Positions 33,690 to 42,952 of a stretch of 64,000 nucleotides of DNA are shown piece by piece. Source of the stretch: Microcoleus sp. EPA2 (GTDB lineage: Bacteria > Cyanobacteriota > Cyanobacteriia > Cyanobacteriales > Microcoleaceae); the NCBI GenBank assembly GCA_020882975.1, contig JAHRFD010000027.1, positions 31,938 through 95,937 on the forward strand, written 5' to 3'. Below the pieces are notes generated by a model. That model was not told the DNA's origin. It searched no databases and saw nothing but the letters and a program-made list of their open reading frames with translations. The first letter of the stretch is position 1. The number at the start of each line of letters is the position of its first letter. The translations under genes were made by a program, and so were the position numbers.

Positions 33690-35138
33690 ATGACACTTAA
33701 CTTGCGGCGACCGGTTTTAATTGGCGGAATCGGACTCTCAGCAGCACTCTGGCTGTTAGAAAGTCTACAGCACTCGGTTTCAGAAATGGGCGAAACGGCA
33801 CTCATCGGCTTGGTGGCCGCTAGCGCCGGATATTGGTGGTGGCAGCGACAATCGCCTACACTGGAATTTCCACTCCCCGAAGCCCTGGCCAACAGGGAAG
33901 CAGCCTTAAAGGCGATCGGGGCGGCAGAAAGCTCGATTAATTTGCTGGCTTCAGAAGCTCCAATATCCGAATCTCCAGCTATGCTTAAAGCACAGCTCGA
34001 TCGACTCACGGCCGAATTAGACAGACCAGATTTGAGAATTAGTGTCACTGGCGGCAAAGCAGTAGGCAAAAGTACCTTAATTCAAGTTTTGAATTCTCAC
34101 TGGACATCCCAACAGCCACAAAAGCTGACTTTCCAAGAAACAACCCCGCTATTTACTAGCACCAATACCGATGCTAAAATCAGCGATGATTTAGTGCTGT
34201 TTGTGACAGCAGGCGACATTACGGATTCGGAATTTCAAGTATTATCTCAGCTAGTTTTCGCAGGTCAACGTTTCTTGCTAGTTTGGAACAAACAAGACCA
34301 ATATTTGCCAGCACAGCAGTCCCAAATTTTGCATTCTTTGCAGGAAAAAATGGACGGCCTACTGCCCAAAGAAGATATAATTGCGATCGCAGCGAACCCT
34401 AATTCCCTGAAAGTGCGGCACCATCAAGCTGATGGTACAATCAGCGAACGGATGGAAAATCCCGGAACTCAAATTCAGCCTTTGACGGCAAAACTGACGG
34501 AACTCTTAACCGCAGAAAGACAACAATTGGTGTGGGCTAATACAGTGCGGGGCGCTGGAAGTGTTAAACAGGAAGCAAAAACTTTATTAAATGCAGTCAG
34601 GCGCGATCGGGCAATGCCCATCATCGAGCAATATCAATATATCGCAGCAGCAGCCGTTTTTGCTAATCCCGTTGCAGCCCTAGACTTGTTAGCAACCACG
34701 GCCATCAGTACCCAACTTGTAATCGATCTCGGCACTATTTATCAGCAAAAGTTTTCCCTAGACCAAGCTAAGACAGTAGCGGCAACTTTGGCCGCCCAAA
34801 TGTTGAAATTGGGATTAGTTGAATTGTCTACTCAGACTATTGCGGGATTGCTCAAAACCAATGCTGTAACTTTTGTCGCTGGAGGCGCAGTGCAAGGAAT
34901 TAGTGCAGCCTATTTTACTCGCATAGCTGGACTAAGTTTAGTGGAATTTTTCCAAAGTCGAGACCTGGAAACTTCTGTAAATAGCAGTTTCAATATAGAC
35001 CAGTTGACTAAAACTTTGCAAGCGGTATTTCAACAAAATCAGCAAGTTTCGTTCTTGCAATCTTTCATCAACCAAATGGCGAGTCGTCTGGCACCGCCAA
35101 CATCTCAGCCCGCAGCAGTTAATTCAGCTCTCAATTAA
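33690..35138 (+). CDS. DUF697-type membrane GTPase-like protein with degenerate switch II
   Basis: The 482-residue protein has an N-terminal membrane segment, a P-loop VTGGKAVGKSTLIQVL and a G4 motif WNKQDQYL. A C-terminal DUF697-like hydrophobic region holds several helices (YIAAAAVFANPVAALDLLAT). Between G1 and G4 the DxxG (switch II) motif is absent: the expected place reads TTPLFTSTNTDAKISDDLVLF. ATG 33690 is chosen because aggaaggg lies six bases upstream; an ATG at 33621 is in frame but has no such site. It is the first of two tandem paralogues. Confidence 0.82.
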   Translation: MTLNLRRPVLIGGIGLSAALWLLESLQHSVSEMGETALIGLVAASAGYWWWQRQSPTLEFPLPEALANREAALKAIGAAESSINLLASEAPISESPAMLKAQLDRLTAELDRPDLRISVTGGKAVGKSTLIQVLNSHWTSQQPQKLTFQETTPLFTSTNTDAKISDDLVLFVTAGDITDSEFQVLSQLVFAGQRFLLVWNKQDQYLPAQQSQILHSLQEKMDGLLPKEDIIAIAANPNSLKVRHHQADGTISERMENPGTQIQPLTAKLTELLTAERQQLVWANTVRGAGSVKQEAKTLLNAVRRDRAMPIIEQYQYIAAAAVFANPVAALDLLATTAISTQLVIDLGTIYQQKFSLDQAKTVAATLAAQMLKLGLVELSTQTIAGLLKTNAVTFVAGGAVQGISAAYFTRIAGLSLVEFFQSRDLETSVNSSFNIDQLTKTLQAVFQQNQQVSFLQSFINQMASRLAPPTSQPAAVNSALN

Positions 35139-35172
35139 GTACAATATTAGTCTTATTTTGTACTCTATTTAG

Positions 35173-35194
35173 GAACAGGCTTTCGGGCCTGTTC
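35173..35194 (+). terminator. Hairpin after the first GTPase-like gene
   Basis: gaacaggc and gcctgttc pair around tttcgg. It lies 35 bases past the stop codon. No long T-run follows, so strength is uncertain. Confidence 0.6.
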
Positions 35195-35262
35195 TATCCA
35201 AAGGTTTTGTGATTGTGGAACGCGCAACAGAGGTTATGTCGTTTACTGTTGTCTGGTGATTA

Positions 35263-35302
35263 TTTAACCACAGAGGGCGCAGAGAACACAGAGAGATATC
35301 TG
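35263..35302 (+). repeat. Short dispersed 'ccacagagggcgcagag' repeat
   Basis: tatttaaccacagagggcgc continues as agagaacacagagaga, a variant of the core repeat. Located in the spacer between the tandem GTPase genes. Confidence 0.65.
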
Positions 35303-35431
35303 AGACAATTGAATAATTCTGATGCAGAGAGGAATTTAAAGTTTAGCAAATTATGAAAATTTGTACTAGAATGGATGGGAAGATCTCTAGTTAGATACTC
35401 TATTATACTTGCTTAATAAAGCCGATCGCCA

Positions 35432-36871
35432 ATGGCTGATAAATCCCTTCAAGACCATCGCTTATCCCTTGCCCGCGCCAGTTTGCGCCAATCCCTGGCG
35501 CGCTACTCTAACTTGCGCCCCAGCAAAAACAACTCCAATACAGAATTGGCAGCTACGCTACAAAATCAGTTAGATATCTTAAATTCTACCTCAGAAAAAC
35601 TTAACCAAAATATCATTCGCATTGCTACCTTTGGTTTAGTCAGCCGCGGCAAGTCAGCCGTCTTAAACGCGCTTTTAGGTAAAAAAATTCTGCAAACAGG
35701 CCCTCTTAACGGTGTGACTCAGTGGCCGCGTTCCGTGGCTTGGACAATTCCGGCTATTTCTGGCACAAAAGACCCAGAAAAAGTGCAAATAGAATTAATT
35801 GATACTCCAGGAATTGATGAAGTTGGTGGCGAAGTGCGGGGCGATATGGCGAAACAAGTCTCTCGCCAAGCTGACTTAATTTTGTTTGTTGTCGCTGGCG
35901 ATATCACTCGCACTGAATATCAAGCACTGTGCGAATTACAAACAGCTCAAAAACCGCTGATTTTAGTTTTTAATAAAATAGACCTCTATCCAGAATTAGA
36001 TAGGCAAACTATTTATAAAAGTTTGCAAAATCTCGGAAATAATAGCGAAAATTTAGCCACCGATGGGGTTACAGATAAATCTGATAGCGAAAATTTATCC
36101 TCCAACAATCCCTCGCCTAAATCTACTAAAAATAATCCCAAATCCTTAGAAATAGTCATGGTAGCGGCGGAACCGGCACCGATGCAGGTGCGGATTGAAT
36201 GGCCTGATGGGAGCATAACCCACGAGTGGGAGTCGCCGCCGCCGCAGATAGATGAGCTCAAACAGACTATTTTCACGATTCTTAACCGAGAAGGTCGATC
36301 GCTCCTCGCTCTCAATGCTTTAATGGAAGCTAGAGATGCAGAGGCAAATATTGCCCATCAAATTCTCAAATTGCGACATACCGAAGCCGAGGATTTAATC
36401 TGGCAATTTGCGAAATATAAAGCTTTGGCTGTGGGCTTAAATCCGATTGCTTTCCTTGATGTCATGGGAGCAACTGTCGCTGATTTAGCCTTAATTCGCT
36501 CTTTATCCAGACTTTACGGTTTACCCATGACTGGCTATGAAGCGGGGAAACTTTGGCAAACTATTTTTTCGAGTGCCGGTGGCGTACTTTTGGGAGAATT
36601 AGGTAGTAGTTTTTTGTTGGGATTCGGGAAAAGCGCGGCGATTGCTGCTCCCCAAATTGGCTTTTCTACTTTTGCAGGAGTTGCGGTAACTCAAGCTAGT
36701 TTAGCAGCTTACGGAACCTATGCTGTCGGTCGTGCCGCCCAAGTTTATTTAGAAAAAGGCTGCACTTGGGGCCCCTTGGGACAAGATACGGTAATTCAAG
36801 AAATTCTCGGTACCATAGAACGTGATACAATTGTCGATCGCCTACAACAAGAGTTAAAAATTGGTAAGTAA
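35432..36871 (+). CDS. Dynamin-like / DUF697-type membrane GTPase
   Basis: The 479-residue protein has all GTPase motifs: G1 FGLVSRGKSAVLNALLGKK, G3 LIDTPGIDEVGG and G4 VFNKIDLYP. A low-complexity Ser/Asn insert of about 40 residues (NNSENLATDGVTDKSDSENL and on) follows G4. The C-terminal third contains DUF697-like membrane helices (YKALAVGLNPIAFLDVMG, FAGVAVTQASLAAYGTYAVG). By analogy it is a membrane-associated GTPase of unknown role. It is paralogous to the protein encoded just upstream and nearly touches the convergent gene at 36883. Confidence 0.87.
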   Translation: MADKSLQDHRLSLARASLRQSLARYSNLRPSKNNSNTELAATLQNQLDILNSTSEKLNQNIIRIATFGLVSRGKSAVLNALLGKKILQTGPLNGVTQWPRSVAWTIPAISGTKDPEKVQIELIDTPGIDEVGGEVRGDMAKQVSRQADLILFVVAGDITRTEYQALCELQTAQKPLILVFNKIDLYPELDRQTIYKSLQNLGNNSENLATDGVTDKSDSENLSSNNPSPKSTKNNPKSLEIVMVAAEPAPMQVRIEWPDGSITHEWESPPPQIDELKQTIFTILNREGRSLLALNALMEARDAEANIAHQILKLRHTEAEDLIWQFAKYKALAVGLNPIAFLDVMGATVADLALIRSLSRLYGLPMTGYEAGKLWQTIFSSAGGVLLGELGSSFLLGFGKSAAIAAPQIGFSTFAGVAVTQASLAAYGTYAVGRAAQVYLEKGCTWGPLGQDTVIQEILGTIERDTIVDRLQQELKIGK

Positions 36872-36882
36872 AAATTAACCTC

Positions 36883-37572
36883 TTACCTTCTGGCAATCAC
36901 CACACCTTGCCTAAAATGGGCAATCGTAGCAATTACTGCGATCGCAAAATAAAATAGTCTAATCAGCCAAAAACAAATCAACATCGACCAAGAAACAATA
37001 GTGGGCGCAGCACCTGTTAACTGCACAAATCGGGAGTTAACTTTTTTTTCAAAGCTATCGAGGTCTTTCATCTGTGATTGAGTTGTAGGAATCACTGGAA
37101 ACTGACCTGTATATAAATAATAACCCAAGAAACCGGAAACTCCTATCTGTTTTTTCAAAAATGAGTTAGTGATTTTGGTAGTTTCATCCGGCGATAAATT
37201 CTCCGAATCTTCAACTTTGTCTAGCCAAGAATTGTAGCGAATTATCGGCGTACTCATGAAAATAAAAGGAACTATCAAAATCAACAAAATAGCACTCACT
37301 TGGCGACCATATTCAGGTTTTAAAAGTCTGGTCGCCAAACCAAATCCCATGCCCACAAAAGCAAACACTAAGATATTTAACAATTCTATAACTTCGATGC
37401 CTCTCAACAAATCGCCGATAATAAAAATAGTATATAAAATTTTATCTGCCAACATCAGAGCGACAAATTTAATCAGGAGTGAAATCCCCACAATCATCGC
37501 TGCACTAGCTATATAGCCGATAGCACCTAACAGGTACAAAAAAAGCGAACCAACTTGTTTGAATGACTGCAT
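36883..37572 (-). CDS. Hypothetical multi-pass membrane protein
   Basis: The 229-residue protein begins MQSFKQVGSLFLYLLGAIGY and has about five transmembrane helices, with a hydrophilic loop of some 75 residues (about 120-190). Family not recognised. It is convergent with the GTPase gene, 11 bases between stop codons. ATG 37572 fits the hydrophobic N-terminus. Confidence 0.72.
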   Translation of the reverse strand: MQSFKQVGSLFLYLLGAIGYIASAAMIVGISLLIKFVALMLADKILYTIFIIGDLLRGIEVIELLNILVFAFVGMGFGLATRLLKPEYGRQVSAILLILIVPFIFMSTPIIRYNSWLDKVEDSENLSPDETTKITNSFLKKQIGVSGFLGYYLYTGQFPVIPTTQSQMKDLDSFEKKVNSRFVQLTGAAPTIVSWSMLICFWLIRLFYFAIAVIATIAHFRQGVVIARR

Positions 37573-37713
37573 GAAATTATTAGTTAAGTGACAGGTTAAA
37601 AAACCGATTTATCAGTGAACTCAATTCTTTTTATTCCTCCCATCTAAAGTGGAAATATCGCAGGAGGCAGAGGTCAAGGAGTGCCACATCCGAAGGTTGC
37701 TAAATCTCAAATC

Positions 37714-38562
37714 TCAAACCTCAAATCGATCGATCAGTTCCCCTTTAGCCCCCTTTGTCACTTCTGCGATCCTTTCTTTCATAACACTATCTTCCACAGC
37801 ATTTTGCTCCGACTGCTGTTGACGATCGCTCCCCAACCATAAAAGATACTCGATATTGCCAGCCGGGCCAAGTAACGGCGACCAAGTTAAGCCCCGTTGT
37901 TCCCATCCTAAAGCAGTGGCTGCTTTCCACACTTGGAAAATCGCATCGGCTTGGGTAGCAGAGTCTCGCACTACGCCTTTTTTTCCTACTCTCTCGCGCC
38001 CAACTTCAAACTGTGGCTTTACCAGCAACACGGCTTCTCGCGGTGGTGCTAACAACTCCCACAGCGCTGGTAAAACTTTATCCAGGGAAATAAACGACAC
38101 ATCTACTACCGCCAAATCTGCTCGCTGAGAGTCGCCATAGAGTTCTGTAGCCGTCATGTAGCGCAAATTGGTGCGTTCTTTCAAAATTACCCTCGGATCG
38201 TTCCGCAAGCCCCAATCTGCTTGACCGTAACCCACATCTATCCCATAGACTTTGGCTGCGCCTGCTTGCAGCAAACAGTCGGTAAAACCCCCCGTGGAAA
38301 TGCCACCGTCGAGACAAATTCTATCTGTAACGGGAATCGCAAAAACTTCTAATGCTTTAGCTAATTTGTCGCCACCTCTAGAAACATAGCGCGATCGCTC
38401 TTTAATTTGAATTTGGGCTGAAATATCAACCTCTGTGCCCGGTTTGTCAACTACCTGCTGGTTGACTGCAACTTTTCCTGTGCGAATCAAAGCTTGAGCT
38501 TGTTGTCGGGAAGTACACAAATTTAGGTTCACTAATAAAGTGTCTAGTCGTTGTTTAGCCAA
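37714..38562 (-). CDS. tlyA: TlyA-family rRNA 2'-O-methyltransferase
   Basis: The 282-residue protein has an N-terminal S4 RNA-binding domain (RLDTLLVNLNLCTSRQQAQ) and an FtsJ-type methyltransferase domain: LDGGISTGGFTDCLLQAGA (SAM motif I), DVGYGQADWGL, ADLAVVDVSFISL, and LVKPQFEVGRE with the catalytic Lys. TlyA methylates 16S and/or 23S rRNA; in mycobacteria this sensitises to capreomycin. The length is normal. The ATG is at 38562. Confidence 0.92.
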   Translation of the reverse strand: MAKQRLDTLLVNLNLCTSRQQAQALIRTGKVAVNQQVVDKPGTEVDISAQIQIKERSRYVSRGGDKLAKALEVFAIPVTDRICLDGGISTGGFTDCLLQAGAAKVYGIDVGYGQADWGLRNDPRVILKERTNLRYMTATELYGDSQRADLAVVDVSFISLDKVLPALWELLAPPREAVLLVKPQFEVGRERVGKKGVVRDSATQADAIFQVWKAATALGWEQRGLTWSPLLGPAGNIEYLLWLGSDRQQQSEQNAVEDSVMKERIAEVTKGAKGELIDRFEV

Positions 38563-38863
38563 GGTTTTTAAGGTTTAAAGATCGGGTTAACAATAGTTTA
38601 TTAGACATCTCCCAAACAACTGGTCAAAAGCCGTCAGGATCGGGACTAAACCAAAATCCTGTGAGGGGTGTTCCCCCTCACCCCTATTTTGGTGACTTCT
38701 ATCACGGGGTGTGTCTAGTTTTATCACAGATATACCTTGGTACGATCGCACTGAAACCTTGGTGACGAACAGATAATGTAACAATGGGTCAAAGCGTTAC
38801 AAATTAAATGCTTTTGTCAACCAATGCCCTATTTTGGACTGATTAGAGGTGTATCGATCTACC
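38563..38863. other. Intergenic region between tlyA and a small gene
   Basis: Around 38655-38695 there is an imperfect inverted pair (ccaaaatcctgtgaggggtg ... cacccctattttgg) that can fold as a hairpin. The rest is likely promoter sequence for the divergent genes. No gene or RNA seen. Confidence 0.5.
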
Positions 38864-39061
38864 ATGAAAAACTTTAACTTCCCTATCAAAAATATGGACA
38901 ATTGTCAAGACAATCCTATGGCATTTGTCAGCGGTAAGATAGTTCATATTCTCTACCCTAATGGGGATGTAGAAGCAACAACAGTCGAACAGGTCGATCG
39001 CCGCCAAACTAAAATTCCCCTGGACAAATGTCTCGTCTGGGGACGTATCGGCGATTTTTAG
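38864..39061 (+). CDS. Small hypothetical protein, 65 residues
   Basis: The product begins MKNFNFPIKNMDNCQDNPMA and continues with GKIVHILYPNGDVEATTVEQ, a beta-rich pattern, ending WGRIGDF. I do not recognise it. A GTG at 38849 could add five residues; ATG 38864 is used. The hairpin at 39145 could end this transcript as well as apcF. Confidence 0.5.
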   Translation: MKNFNFPIKNMDNCQDNPMAFVSGKIVHILYPNGDVEATTVEQVDRRQTKIPLDKCLVWGRIGDF

Positions 39062-39144
39062 TCCTTGAACAACGATCGCCGCCTTTGATGCTGTGATGCG
39101 ATCGTTCCAATTGACACAAACCCACCACCACAACTTCCTTTTTT

Positions 39145-39178
39145 TTGAAAAAAGACTGGCAAAAAATTACCAGTCTCT
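39145..39178 (-). terminator. Terminator downstream of apcF
   Basis: On the minus strand AGACTGG and CCAGTCT pair over a short A/T-rich loop and are followed by TTTTTTC. It lies about 130 bases past the apcF stop codon. The plus strand also shows a short T-rich end, so it may be bidirectional. Confidence 0.75.
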
Positions 39179-39309
39179 TTGCAATATTAAGGGATTAAAT
39201 TTAGATACATCAAACTGCTAGTTATCAAGTCAAAATTGACAAAAATTAACAATTGATATTGGACAGTGGCGAAGCGCCACTACCAATTACCAATCACTAG
39301 CAAACTGAC

Positions 39310-39819
39310 TTAGATATCCTGTTCGCTCAATTCACGAATCATGTAATCAAAAGGCTGTTCCAGAAAAGGCCCCACAGTCAAGCCAGCAGCTTGAACTTGA
39401 GCCTTAACCATTTCCTTCATAATCCCGATCCCCATCACCGTCGGGCCAATGGGTACACTCAGTGAATTGTAAGTTTCCCGTAGCCCTTGCAGAACCCGCT
39501 CATCAAGCACGTCTGTACTGCCAGCCACTAGAGCGTAAGTAGCATAGCGCAAGTAGTAGTCCATATCCCGCAGACAAGCCGCATAGCGACGAGTCGTGTA
39601 AGCATTTCCACCCGGACGGATCAGTTCCGGTTGTTGAGCGAATAATTGAATACCAGCTTGCTTGACAATAGCCGCTGCATTACTGTTAATTGCTGCTGCT
39701 GCTTGTACTCGTGCTGTACCCGTTGCAAAATAAGATTTCAGCCGATCGATACCATCTCGGTCTAAATACCTACCAGCAACATCATAATTTTCAATCAGAC
39801 TCGTCACTGCATCGCGCAT
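39310..39819 (-). CDS. apcF: Allophycocyanin beta-18 subunit
   Basis: The 169-residue phycobiliprotein replaces one ApcB in the terminal-emitter trimer of the phycobilisome core. The chromophore Cys82 is in YAACLRDMDYYLRYA. The MRDAVTSLIENYD start, the LIRPGGNAYTTRRYA segment and the C-terminal REL-SEQDI ending distinguish ApcF from ApcB. ATG 39819 is chosen: gggagagaaact precedes it, and the family starts at MRDAV. A TTG five codons upstream is ignored. It is unlinked to other apc genes, which is normal for apcF. Confidence 0.95.
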   Translation of the reverse strand: MRDAVTSLIENYDVAGRYLDRDGIDRLKSYFATGTARVQAAAAINSNAAAIVKQAGIQLFAQQPELIRPGGNAYTTRRYAACLRDMDYYLRYATYALVAGSTDVLDERVLQGLRETYNSLSVPIGPTVMGIGIMKEMVKAQVQAAGLTVGPFLEQPFDYMIRELSEQDI

Positions 39820-40050
39820 AAGTTTCTCTCCCAAAAATCTTTATCAATACTTTGCTATCTGAGACAGACCGCCTATTGTAGACTACTACAAATCGGCCTT
39901 TGATTAAGATTTGAGATAGGATTTTCATGGACGGTAGTAAATCCCCGACCGAACCACCAAAATTTTGTCCCATACCTTGTATCTTCAGCCGAAAATGGAC
40001 AACAGAAGACCAAGAAACTATGTGGCAACCCGATCGCTTTTGAGAAAAAT
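39820..40050. other. Divergent apcF-glnA intergenic region, left part
   Basis: It carries the apcF promoter on the minus strand; I cannot mark a clear -10 box. There is a near-palindrome gtagactactac around 39878, but its half-site spacing does not fit NtcA. Confidence 0.4.
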
Positions 40051-40092
40051 GTATTGAAAGATACAAAAAACCCAGTAATGAATGCCTATTAT
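40051..40092 (+). promoter_or_regulatory. NtcA-activated promoter of glnA
   Basis: GTA-ttgaaaga-TAC (40051-40064) is an exact GTA-N8-TAC NtcA site. It is followed by exactly 22 bases and then TATTAT (40087-40092), the TAN3T -10 box. This is the canonical class II NtcA promoter, so glnA should be activated by 2-oxoglutarate-bound NtcA under nitrogen limitation. Confidence 0.92.
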
Positions 40093-40172
40093 CGGCCAAA
40101 TAGTCTGAAATCTGCCGTTAGCGAAGCCCTCCAAGAGGATCGCCCAGACCAAACCAATATCAGGAGTAAGCC

Positions 40173-41594
40173 ATGTTCCAGACACCCCAAGAAGCCTTAA
40201 ACTACATAAAAGAAAATAACATCCAGATCGTTGACCTCAAATTCATCGATATGCCGGGGATCTGGCAACACCTATCCCTGTTCCACGACCAAATCGACGA
40301 AACCGCCTTCACAGACGGTGTACCCTTCGACGGTTCCAGCATTCGGGGCTGGAAAGCCATCAACGAATCAGACATGACAATGGTCATCGATCCTACAACG
40401 GCTTGGATCGACCCGTTCATGGCAGAACCCACCATCAGCTTCATTTGCAGCATCAAAGAACCGCGCACAGGCGAACCCTACAGCCGCTGTCCCCGCACCA
40501 TAGCCCAAAAAGCCGTAGACTACTTAGTTACCACCGGTCTCGGCGATACCGCATTTTTTGGCCCGGAAGCAGAATTCTTCATTTTTGACGACGTTCGCTT
40601 CGACCAAACCCAAAACAGTGGCTATTACTATGTAGACTCTGTAGAAGGACGTTGGAATTCCGGCAAAGAAGAACCAGGCGGCAACCTCGGCTACAAACCA
40701 CGTTACAAAGAAGGTTATTTCCCAGTAGCACCAACCGATACCTCTCAAGACATGAGAACGGAAATGCTGCTGACAATGGCAAAATGTGGCGTACCCATTG
40801 AAAAGCACCACCACGAAGTCGCCACCGGTGGCCAGTGCGAACTCGGCTTCCGCTTTGACACTTTAGTCAAAGCCGCAGACTATTTGTTAACTTACAAATA
40901 CGTCATCAAAAACGTCGGCAGAAAATACGGCAAAACCATCACCTTCATGCCCAAACCATTGTTTAACGACAACGGTTCCGGGATGCACGTTCACCAGTCA
41001 ATTTGGAAAGACGGTCAACCGTTATTTGCTGGCGACCAATATGCTGGTTTCAGTCAAATGGGACTGCATTACATCGGCGGTATTCTCAAGCACGCCCCGG
41101 CACTTTTGGCAATCACCAATCCCACAACTAATTCCTACAAACGGTTAGTTCCCGGTTTTGAAGCCCCTGTAAACTTAGCTTATTCTCAAGGAAATCGATC
41201 GGCCTCAGTACGGATTCCCTTGTCAGGAACTAACCCCAAAGCTAAGCGCTTAGAATTCCGCTGTCCCGATGCCACTTCCAATCCCTATTTAGCCTTTGCA
41301 GCCATGCTGTGCGCGGGCTTAGATGGCATCAAGAATCAAATCGATCCGGGTGAACCTTTGGATGTGGATATCTACGATTTATCCCCGGAAGAATTGAGCA
41401 AAATTCCTTCGACTCCCGGTTCCTTGGAAGGTGCTCTGGAAGCTTTGGAAAAAGACCATGCTTTCTTGACTGAAACTGGTGTATTTACTGAAGATTTCAT
41501 CAAAACTTGGATTTCTTACAAACTCGATAATGAAGTCAACCCCATGCGGTTACGTCCTCACCCTTACGAGTTTGCTTTGTACTACGACTGTTAG
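40173..41594 (+). CDS. glnA: Glutamine synthetase, type I
   Basis: The 473-residue GSI subunit fixes ammonium into glutamine. Motifs: [29 protein letters not shown] (metal Glu), [35 protein letters not shown], and [10 protein letters not shown]. The adenylylation-region Tyr sequence reads [17 protein letters not shown], as in cyanobacteria, where regulation is by inactivating factors (IF7/IF17) and not adenylylation. aggagtaagcc precedes ATG 40173. It has its own NtcA promoter and a long hairpin terminator, so it is monocistronic. Confidence 0.98.
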   Translation: MFQTPQEALNYIKENNIQIVDLKFIDMPGIWQHLSLFHDQIDETAFTDGVPFDGSSIRGWKAINESDMTMVIDPTTAWIDPFMAEPTISFICSIKEPRTGEPYSRCPRTIAQKAVDYLVTTGLGDTAFFGPEAEFFIFDDVRFDQTQNSGYYYVDSVEGRWNSGKEEPGGNLGYKPRYKEGYFPVAPTDTSQDMRTEMLLTMAKCGVPIEKHHHEVATGGQCELGFRFDTLVKAADYLLTYKYVIKNVGRKYGKTITFMPKPLFNDNGSGMHVHQSIWKDGQPLFAGDQYAGFSQMGLHYIGGILKHAPALLAITNPTTNSYKRLVPGFEAPVNLAYSQGNRSASVRIPLSGTNPKAKRLEFRCPDATSNPYLAFAAMLCAGLDGIKNQIDPGEPLDVDIYDLSPEELSKIPSTPGSLEGALEALEKDHAFLTETGVFTEDFIKTWISYKLDNEVNPMRLRPHPYEFALYYDC

Positions 41595-41634
41595 ATAGTT
41601 CGTCTGTCTTGGACGGACTACTAACCTCAAAAAT

Positions 41635-41697
41635 CCGGTTTGTGGCACTCGCCCTCAAAATCAAAGGAGGCAAGGACTTTCACAAACCGGTTTTTTT
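41635..41697 (+). terminator. Terminator downstream of glnA
   Basis: ccggtttgtg (41635) and cacaaaccgg (41681) are perfect inverted arms, followed by ttttttt. The loop is about 36 bases. Resembles the aaaccgg palindrome family, here apparently recruited as a terminator. Confidence 0.8.
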
Positions 41698-41740
41698 GCC
41701 TAAGTCCTATGAAAGTAAAGTCTAAAATTGCCCGATTAAC

Positions 41741-41777
41741 AAATAACCAATAACCAATAACCAATAACCAATAACTA
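41741..41777. repeat. Heptanucleotide repeat (aataacc)n
   Basis: About five steps of aataacc lie upstream of the ferritin-like gene. Another member of the period-7 repeats in this window. Confidence 0.85.
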
Positions 41778-41884
41778 GAAGAGTTAAAGTTACTTACCAA
41801 AAAACTTCTACCCTGGGAGTGAATTAGGAATCCCAAAAACTGCGTTACAATCCTAAAGGTATCTTTACAAAAAAACATAAAACA

Positions 41885-42790
41885 ATGACCGTAGCTTATC
41901 CCCGCAAGCTTCGCAACGGCATGGGAGCCCGTGAAGTTTTAGCACAAGTCGTGCGCGATCGCGAAATTCACCTGATCACTCTCAACCGCTACCGCTTTAG
42001 CGAACAGCGCAGTTGCAAAGACCTCACCGACTTGATCGAACAGCTAGACGGGGAACCAGCCGAACTCGTGCGCGATCTGTCGCGGCACATTTCCGACGAA
42101 GCGCGACACGCCATGTGGCTGACTGACTTGCTGGTAGACTTGGGCCAAAATGTGGGCAAGCCGCCGGGAGTATCCTACATCGACGAGTTTGAAAGACTGT
42201 TCGACAGCGAACAGAAAGACCCCACCAAGAACCGCGAAGATTTTGTAATTTCTTCCCTAGCGGCGATTAATGTCACCGAAAAGCGGGGCTGCGAATACTT
42301 CGGAGCGCACATCCACGCCCTGAAAAATGCTCCGCAAACTGACGAAAACGTCAAAATCCGCGAAACTATCGAAAAGATTTTTCCCGAAGAAGCAGGTCAC
42401 GTCCGCTGGGGAAATCGGTGGTTGGGAAACATAGCAGCCAAAAGCCCAGCCCACGCCCAGAAGGTGGAACAGGCGAAGCGCAAGTATGCGGCGATCGAAC
42501 AAGCTGCATTTGCATCGGGAATGGATATCATGCTGGGGGCAGAACTGCGCCGTGTCACCCGCCTGGTGGATATTGCTAATACAATGCCCCTGTGGGAACG
42601 CCCCCAATACTTGATGGAACGCCTACCGGCAACTTTGTTGGCCCCGGATTTGCAAATGACTAGGGTGGATGTGGCTCAGCGGGCCTGGAACCGTGACCCC
42701 CAGGCATTTGTGGAGAAGTTTGTGCCGATGTTTCTTAATGGACTGAATAACTCTCAAAAGAAGCCCGCGGCGACTACGACTAAGCCCTAA
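41885..42790 (+). CDS. Ferritin-like diiron protein
   Basis: The 301-residue protein has the four-helix diiron ligand pattern: Glu40 (NRYRFSEQRSC), Glu72-x-x-His75 in ISDEARHAMWL, Glu132 in NVTEKRGCEY and Glu169-x-x-His172 in PEEAGHVRWGN. Two ExxH motifs plus two lone Glu match carboxylate-bridged diiron enzymes (ferritin, rubrerythrin, hydroxylases). The length suggests an oxidase or hydroxylase and not a storage ferritin. The substrate is unknown. ATG 41885. The C-terminus is Lys/Thr/Pro-rich. Confidence 0.8.
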   Translation: MTVAYPRKLRNGMGAREVLAQVVRDREIHLITLNRYRFSEQRSCKDLTDLIEQLDGEPAELVRDLSRHISDEARHAMWLTDLLVDLGQNVGKPPGVSYIDEFERLFDSEQKDPTKNREDFVISSLAAINVTEKRGCEYFGAHIHALKNAPQTDENVKIRETIEKIFPEEAGHVRWGNRWLGNIAAKSPAHAQKVEQAKRKYAAIEQAAFASGMDIMLGAELRRVTRLVDIANTMPLWERPQYLMERLPATLLAPDLQMTRVDVAQRAWNRDPQAFVEKFVPMFLNGLNNSQKKPAATTTKP

Positions 42791-42911
42791 ACCAGGCGGT
42801 TGAAAGAGACTGTTGTGGAATTTAAACAAGGGTGAAGCCAAATATCTCATAATCCTAGCAAGACGCAAATCTCGATCGCCATTGTTGCTAACTGATTTAA
42901 GGCTTGACTTG

Positions 42912-42952
42912 GCATCCTCCCCGTACCTCAAGGTACGGGGATTCCTAATATC
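42912..42952 (+). repeat. Hairpin resembling an IS200/IS605-type end
   Basis: gcatcctccccgtacctcaa is followed by ggtacggggattcctaa, a perfect ten-base-pair stem (ccccgtacct/aggtacgggg). The layout cctccccgN...Ncggggattcct is common at ends of IS200/IS605/TnpB elements. No transposase is adjacent; the surrounding 42791-43170 has no gene. Downstream a ttcgcgttcttcgcgccttc repeat piece occurs at 43042. Confidence 0.5.

Noticed and set aside
39878..39892. Second NtcA site (gtagactactac) between apcF and glnA
   Set aside because: Spacing between GTA and TAC is six, not eight, and there is no -10 box at the right distance.
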